Both the position numbers and the translations under genes were made by a program. A stretch of 64,000 bases of DNA, taken from positions 558,001-622,000 of the forward strand of contig NZ_JAUQTB010000002.1 in the NCBI RefSeq assembly GCF_030580655.1, given 5' to 3'. Of the stretch, positions 61,692-64,000 are shown in pieces (the first letter of the stretch is position 1; each line of letters opens with the position of its first letter). The notes under the pieces are model-generated. The model saw only the letters and a program-made list of their open reading frames with translations, was not told where the DNA came from and made no database searches. The stretch is from Paenibacillus lacisoli. GTDB taxonomy: Bacteria; Bacillota; Bacilli; Paenibacillales; Paenibacillaceae.

Positions 61692-62678
61692 CTATTCTGC
61701 AGGGTTCACGTCACTCTGTTCCTGATAAAACGTAAACTCTCCGATCTTCCGGAATTTCCGGTAACGATCTGCCTTCAGGGCTGGGCCATCCAGCTTCTGA
61801 AGCTCCTCGAGATGCTGCTCAATCGCAGCCTTGATTGCGGAGGCGGTTGCCTCATAATCCCGGTGGGCACCGCCGCGCGGTTCCGGCACAATCCCTTCGA
61901 TCACTTCCATCTTCAGCAAGTCCTGTGCTGTAATCTTCATCGCTTCTGCAGCCTGGTCAGCCTTGGAGGCATCCTTCCACAGAATAGAGGCTGCACCATT
62001 CGGTGAAATCGCGGAATAAATGGCATGCTCCAGCATCAGCACCCGGTTGCCGACAGCAAGTGCCAGCGCACCGCCGCTTCCGCCTTCCCCGATAACCACA
62101 CAAATAATAGGCACCGAAAGCTTCGCCATCTCCCTAAGGTTGCGGGCGATCGCTTCCGATTGACCTCTCTCTTCAGCCGTATTGCCCGGATAAGCACCCT
62201 TTGTATCGATAAAGGTGATGATTGGACGACCGAACTTGTTCGCCTGCTGCATCAAGCGCAGTCCTTTGCGGAAGCCTTCCGGATGCGCACTGCCGAAGAA
62301 ACGGGCAATGTTATCCTTCGTATCCTTACCGCGCTGCTGACCGATGACGGTTACCGGCGTGTCATTCAGACGGGCAAGTCCGCCTACAACCGCCAGATCA
62401 TCCCCGAATAACCGGTCCCCATGCAGCTCAATAAAGTCCGTAAAGATCAGCTGGATGAGATCCAGTGAAGTCGGACGCTGATTGAGACGGGCCAGATGCA
62501 TCTTCTGAGAAGGTGAAATGTTACTGTACAATTCATCTTCCAGCTTCTTATAACGTTCTTCCAGACGGGCGATCTCCTCGGTAAAATCAATCCCCTTCTC
62601 ACTGCCAAACTGCTGCAGCTCGGCAATCTTCTGGCGCATCTCGGTGAGAGGCTTCTCAAAAGGCAACTCTCCTGCCAT
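61692..62678 (-). CDS. accA: Acetyl-CoA carboxylase carboxyltransferase alpha subunit
   Basis: 328 residues, with the crotonase-like carboxyltransferase core: RPTSLDLIQLIFTDFIELHGDRLFGDD, GQQRGKDTKDNIARFFGSAHPEGFRKGLRLM, GEGGSGGALALAVGN and EHAIYSAISPNGAASILWKD, by position 65-92, 116-148, 197-211 and 218-240. With AccD it transfers the carboxyl from biotin to acetyl-CoA, making malonyl-CoA for fatty acids. Its ATG follows the accD stop directly (TAGATG), so the two are coupled. C-terminal tail of normal length. Confidence 0.97.
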   Translation of the reverse strand: MAGELPFEKPLTEMRQKIAELQQFGSEKGIDFTEEIARLEERYKKLEDELYSNISPSQKMHLARLNQRPTSLDLIQLIFTDFIELHGDRLFGDDLAVVGGLARLNDTPVTVIGQQRGKDTKDNIARFFGSAHPEGFRKGLRLMQQANKFGRPIITFIDTKGAYPGNTAEERGQSEAIARNLREMAKLSVPIICVVIGEGGSGGALALAVGNRVLMLEHAIYSAISPNGAASILWKDASKADQAAEAMKITAQDLLKMEVIEGIVPEPRGGAHRDYEATASAIKAAIEQHLEELQKLDGPALKADRYRKFRKIGEFTFYQEQSDVNPAE

Positions 62679-63572
62679 CTAGTTCACCCCTCTTCCGCTG
62701 TGTAGCTCCAGCAGCTTGGCCAGCATGCTCCGCAGTTCCTTGCGGTGCACCACTTTGTCCAGCTGACCGTGTTGGAGGTTAAATTCGGCTGTCTGGAAAT
62801 CCTCCGGCAGCTTCTGGCGAATCGTCTGCTCGATAACAATCCGTCCCGCAAATCCGAAGACGGCGCCCGGCTCGGCAATATTGATATCTCCCAGACTGGC
62901 AAAGCTTGCCGATACGCCGCCTGTCGTCGGGTCCGTGATAACCGAAATATAGAGTCCTCCCTCTTCGTCCAGGCGTGCAAGCGCTGCGCTTGTCTTCGCC
63001 ATCTGCATGAGGCTGAGGATACTTTCCTGCATGCGGGCCCCGCCGGACGTGGAGAAAATAATCAATGGCATCTTTTTGTCTGTCGCCTGCTCAATGGCAC
63101 GGGTAATTTTCTCGCCGACCACCGATCCCATACTGCCTGTGAAGAAGTCAAAACTCATGACAGCAACGACAACCGGATTGCCGTCGATCGTTCCTTCACC
63201 GGTAATTACAGCTTCCCGAAGACCCGATTTCATGGTCTGCTGCTCCAGCTTCACGGCATAACCCGGAAACTGCAGCGGGTCCACAGAAATCATGTCAGCG
63301 TCGTATTCCACAAAGCTCTGCTCGTCCATCAGCATGGCGACCCGCTCCATCGCGTTCAGCCGCATATGGTATCCGCAGGCCGGACATACCTTCAGGTTCT
63401 TCTCCAGCTCTTTGCTGTACTGAATGGTTCCGCATTTGCTGCACTTGCTCATCAAACCTTCCGGTATTTCCCGTCTTGGCCGTTCAGCGGCATCAGGGCC
63501 GTCGCTGCGAAGCGAACGTTCTGAAGGAATGGTCGCGTACTTTCGTTTTTTCTGAAATAAATCTTTAAACAC
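62679..63572 (-). CDS. accD: Acetyl-CoA carboxylase carboxyltransferase beta subunit
   Basis: 297 residues starting at GTG 63572 with AGAGGTG upstream. The N-terminal zinc ribbon CSKCGTIQ...CPACG is followed by the carboxyltransferase core with [25 protein letters not shown] and [17 protein letters not shown]. Partner of AccA. The zinc ribbon binds DNA/mRNA in other bacteria. First gene of accDA, preceded by a 62-codon small protein on the same strand 134 bp upstream. Confidence 0.97.
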   Translation of the reverse strand: MFKDLFQKKRKYATIPSERSLRSDGPDAAERPRREIPEGLMSKCSKCGTIQYSKELEKNLKVCPACGYHMRLNAMERVAMLMDEQSFVEYDADMISVDPLQFPGYAVKLEQQTMKSGLREAVITGEGTIDGNPVVVAVMSFDFFTGSMGSVVGEKITRAIEQATDKKMPLIIFSTSGGARMQESILSLMQMAKTSAALARLDEEGGLYISVITDPTTGGVSASFASLGDINIAEPGAVFGFAGRIVIEQTIRQKLPEDFQTAEFNLQHGQLDKVVHRKELRSMLAKLLELHSGRGVN

Positions 63573-63706
63573 AACTACACCTCTCAGCCGTTAATTTGTT
63601 GGCCGCAACTGTACATCATGAGTAACGCCGCTGCTGCGGCGTCCAGGGTATGCGCATAAATTGATCGCCTCAGACGGCGACAACGATGTTCCTGTCTCAA
63701 ACAGGC

Positions 63707-63895
63707 TTAAGGGTGCAATATGGAATTCAGGACTTCCTGCACTTCTTCAACCTCACCGGAAGGGACCAGAATCTCATATTGCTGCTTGGATAAGCTGATG
63801 GAACGGGCTTTAACCAAAAATCCTTCTTCCGACAGCTTGTTCGTAATCATGTCGGCCAACCTGGCCGTCGGTGCAATATAAATCACCGTCCACAT
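63707..63895 (-). CDS. Small DUF2007-like protein upstream of accD
   Basis: 62 residues from ATG 63895, which has GAAGAGG close ahead; a longer in-frame reading to 63979 has no ribosome site. The sequence WTVIYIAPTARLADMITNKLSEEGFLVKARSI...YEILVPSGEVEEVQEVL has a beta-alpha-beta pattern similar to the DUF2007 'putative signal-transducing' family. Soluble and probably cytoplasmic. Function unknown. Confidence 0.6.
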   Translation of the reverse strand: MWTVIYIAPTARLADMITNKLSEEGFLVKARSISLSKQQYEILVPSGEVEEVQEVLNSILHP

Positions 63896-63975
63896 GCGCC
63901 TCTTCCAACCCCCTAGGCCTACATTTTGAGCCCGTATAATGGAATAATGATAACATAACTTACTTTTTTCCCGCA

Positions 63976-63998
63976 ACAAAAGGCCTCTTGCGAGGCCA
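63976..63998 (-). terminator. Terminator of a gene beyond the right edge
   Basis: GGCCTC-GCAA-GAGGCC followed by TTTT on the minus strand. It belongs to a minus-strand gene outside the window. Confidence 0.75.
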
Positions 63999-64000
63999 AG

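Noticed and set aside
1..64000. CRISPR array, rRNA or riboswitch
   Set aside because: No regularly spaced repeat-spacer pattern, no rRNA sequence and no recognisable riboswitch fold was seen.

Overview
The window looks like a Paenibacillus-type chromosome (spore-forming Bacillota). Reasons: a gerA-type germinant-receptor operon, an alpha/beta SASP, ytaF, ytvI, a secreted SLH-domain protein, and the Bacillus-like backbone order citZ-icd-mdh ... phoR/phoP ... polA-mutM-ytaF-coaE ... nrdR, with accD-accA and pyk beyond it. Backbone genes have balanced base composition; the segment 17.2-34.7 kb is visibly AT-richer.

Left flank (1-17.1 kb): a germinant-receptor operon entering from the left edge; a large SLH/cadherin-like surface protein; an FAD oxidoreductase and an MFS exporter preceded by a tandem palindromic operator; a MarR-nitroreductase-quinol-monooxygenase operon resembling MhqR-type quinone/electrophile stress loci; a methyltransferase-like gene coupled to a 1259-residue protein with seven DUF11-type repeats; and a beta-propeller pseudogene broken by an in-frame TGA.

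Middle (17,177-34,701): a 17.5-kb integrative island in the 3' end of tRNA-Ala(GGC). It is bounded by 44-bp direct repeats and has an integrase and an excisionase at its right end, plus repeated arm-type sites near both ends. Its left half is a defence-like operon: an SMC-like DUF3732 ATPase, a small middle component and an N-terminal nuclease-like effector (ABC-three-component type). A fourth PD-(D/E)XK nuclease follows immediately, then a HEPN-like gene. Other cargo: secreted propeller and copper-amine-oxidase-N proteins, an XRE regulator, and an alpha/beta-hydrolase fused to a SARP/BTAD-like regulator whose nucleophile serine is glycine. There are also decayed genes (SLH, RadC, a second tyrosine recombinase) and a replication-like HTH protein. 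No relaxase or conjugation gene was recognised.

Right flank (34.7-64 kb): nrdR, a SASP, the polA-mutM-ytaF-coaE-transglycosylase operon, a phosphate-control region (phoR, phoP, pstB-phoU with a phased Pho box, a soluble CBS-MCP protein), an SDR, mdh-icd-citZ, ytvI, fxsA, a thioesterase, the complete pstSCAB operon with a second pstB, a LysR regulator, pyk and accDA. Phosphate sensing (PhoR/PhoP), uptake (PstSCAB) and signalling (PhoU) occupy two nearby clusters.

Functions are inferred from motifs and recalled families; no database search was possible.
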